Shown here piece after piece: positions 5,398 to 5,584 of a DNA stretch of 5,584 nt. The first letter of the stretch is position 1, and every line of letters begins with the position of its first letter. The position numbers and the translations under genes were made by a program. Under the pieces are notes generated by a model. It saw nothing but the letters and a program-made list of their open reading frames with translations, searched no databases and was not told the DNA's origin. The DNA comes from an uncultured Lachnospiraceae bacterium (GTDB lineage: Bacteria > Bacillota > Clostridia > Lachnospirales > Lachnospiraceae): positions 1 to 5,584 of the forward strand of contig CAMWXF010000143.1 of the NCBI GenBank assembly GCA_947178115.1, written 5' to 3'.

Positions 5398-5584
5398 ATG
5401 GAGAGTAAAAACTTAAGAGCAGAAACGGAAAGGTTGGTTCTAAGAAGATATAAGCAAGAGGATTTGCAGGATTTATTTGAATATTTATCTGATAAAGATG
5501 TTGTGGAATATGAACCATATAGACCTCTGACTCTTAATGAAACAAAAGAAAATCTCGAATGGCGTATTGGAACAGATGAAATGA
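5398..5584 (+). CDS. GNAT family N-acetyltransferase, RimJ/RimL-like, N-terminal part (partial)
   Basis: Sixty-two codons are present before the window ends, with no stop. The start of the protein, ETERLVLRRYKQEDLQDLFE at residues 9-28, is the classic opening of the RimJ/RimL (Acetyltransf_3) branch of GNAT enzymes, where T-x-R-L-x-L-R begins the first strand. It is followed by EPYRPLTLNETKENLEW, matching the usual stretch leading into helix 2. The acetyl-CoA loop lies beyond the window. The family acetylates protein N-termini, ribosomal proteins or small molecules and antibiotics; the substrate here is unknown. AGGAG at 5387-5391, six bases upstream, supports the ATG. Only one base separates it from the methyltransferase stop, so it is the second gene of the operon. 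GC over 5401-5580 is 60 of 180 bases (33%). Confidence 0.85.
   Translation, partial: MESKNLRAETERLVLRRYKQEDLQDLFEYLSDKDVVEYEPYRPLTLNETKENLEWRIGTDEM

Noticed and set aside
3654..5584. The DUF2971, methyltransferase and acetyltransferase genes as one defence or toxin-antitoxin system
   Set aside because: They are on opposite strands with different base composition, and no nuclease, helicase or known defence partner is in view. Shared function is speculation.

Overview
The window looks like chromosomal DNA of a gut-type Gram-positive bacterium, most likely a clostridial Bacillota of the Lachnospiraceae kind. This rests on purine-rich AGGAGG-type ribosome binding sites, short clostridial lipoprotein leaders ending in GC-G, a sugar-type ABC transporter with no ATPase gene beside it, and roughly 45-50% GC in the left part. 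The assignment is by style and not by a database match.

Left block (1-2632, + strand): the end of a three-gene carbohydrate-type ABC importer operon. It holds the C-terminus of a MalF/UgpA-like permease, a complete MalG/UgpE-like permease, and a family 1 (UgpB-like) solute-binding lipoprotein. The last two overlap by ATGA and are probably translationally coupled. The binding protein is odd in two ways: it is encoded after the permeases, and it carries a hydrophobic C-terminal segment besides its N-terminal lipid anchor, so it may be fixed to the membrane at both ends.

Middle block (2633-3653): a separately promoted small lipoprotein that seems to contain two OB-fold-like beta domains. After it comes a 172-base non-coding gap with a consensus-like promoter (perfect TTGACA, 17-base spacer holding a small palindrome) and a long two-part hairpin (3560-3637). 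The hairpin may be a bidirectional terminator between convergent genes or part of an undescribed small RNA.

Right block (3654-5584): a minus-strand DUF2971-family gene. It is divergent from a + strand pair made of a class I SAM-dependent methyltransferase and, one base later, a RimJ/RimL-like GNAT acetyltransferase that runs off the end. The 222-base divergent region holds a good promoter for each side and a direct repeat spaced by 22 bases. GC content drops from about 53% (sampled) in the DUF2971 gene to about 33-38% in the methyltransferase and acetyltransferase genes, which suggests a different origin for the last two.

I see no rRNA, tRNA, CRISPR array, insertion sequence or recognisable riboswitch. 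Nothing here is a clear new system. The best leads are the doubly anchored binding protein, the promoter plus hairpin unit at 3495-3637, and the DUF2971 gene beside a low-GC modification-enzyme pair.
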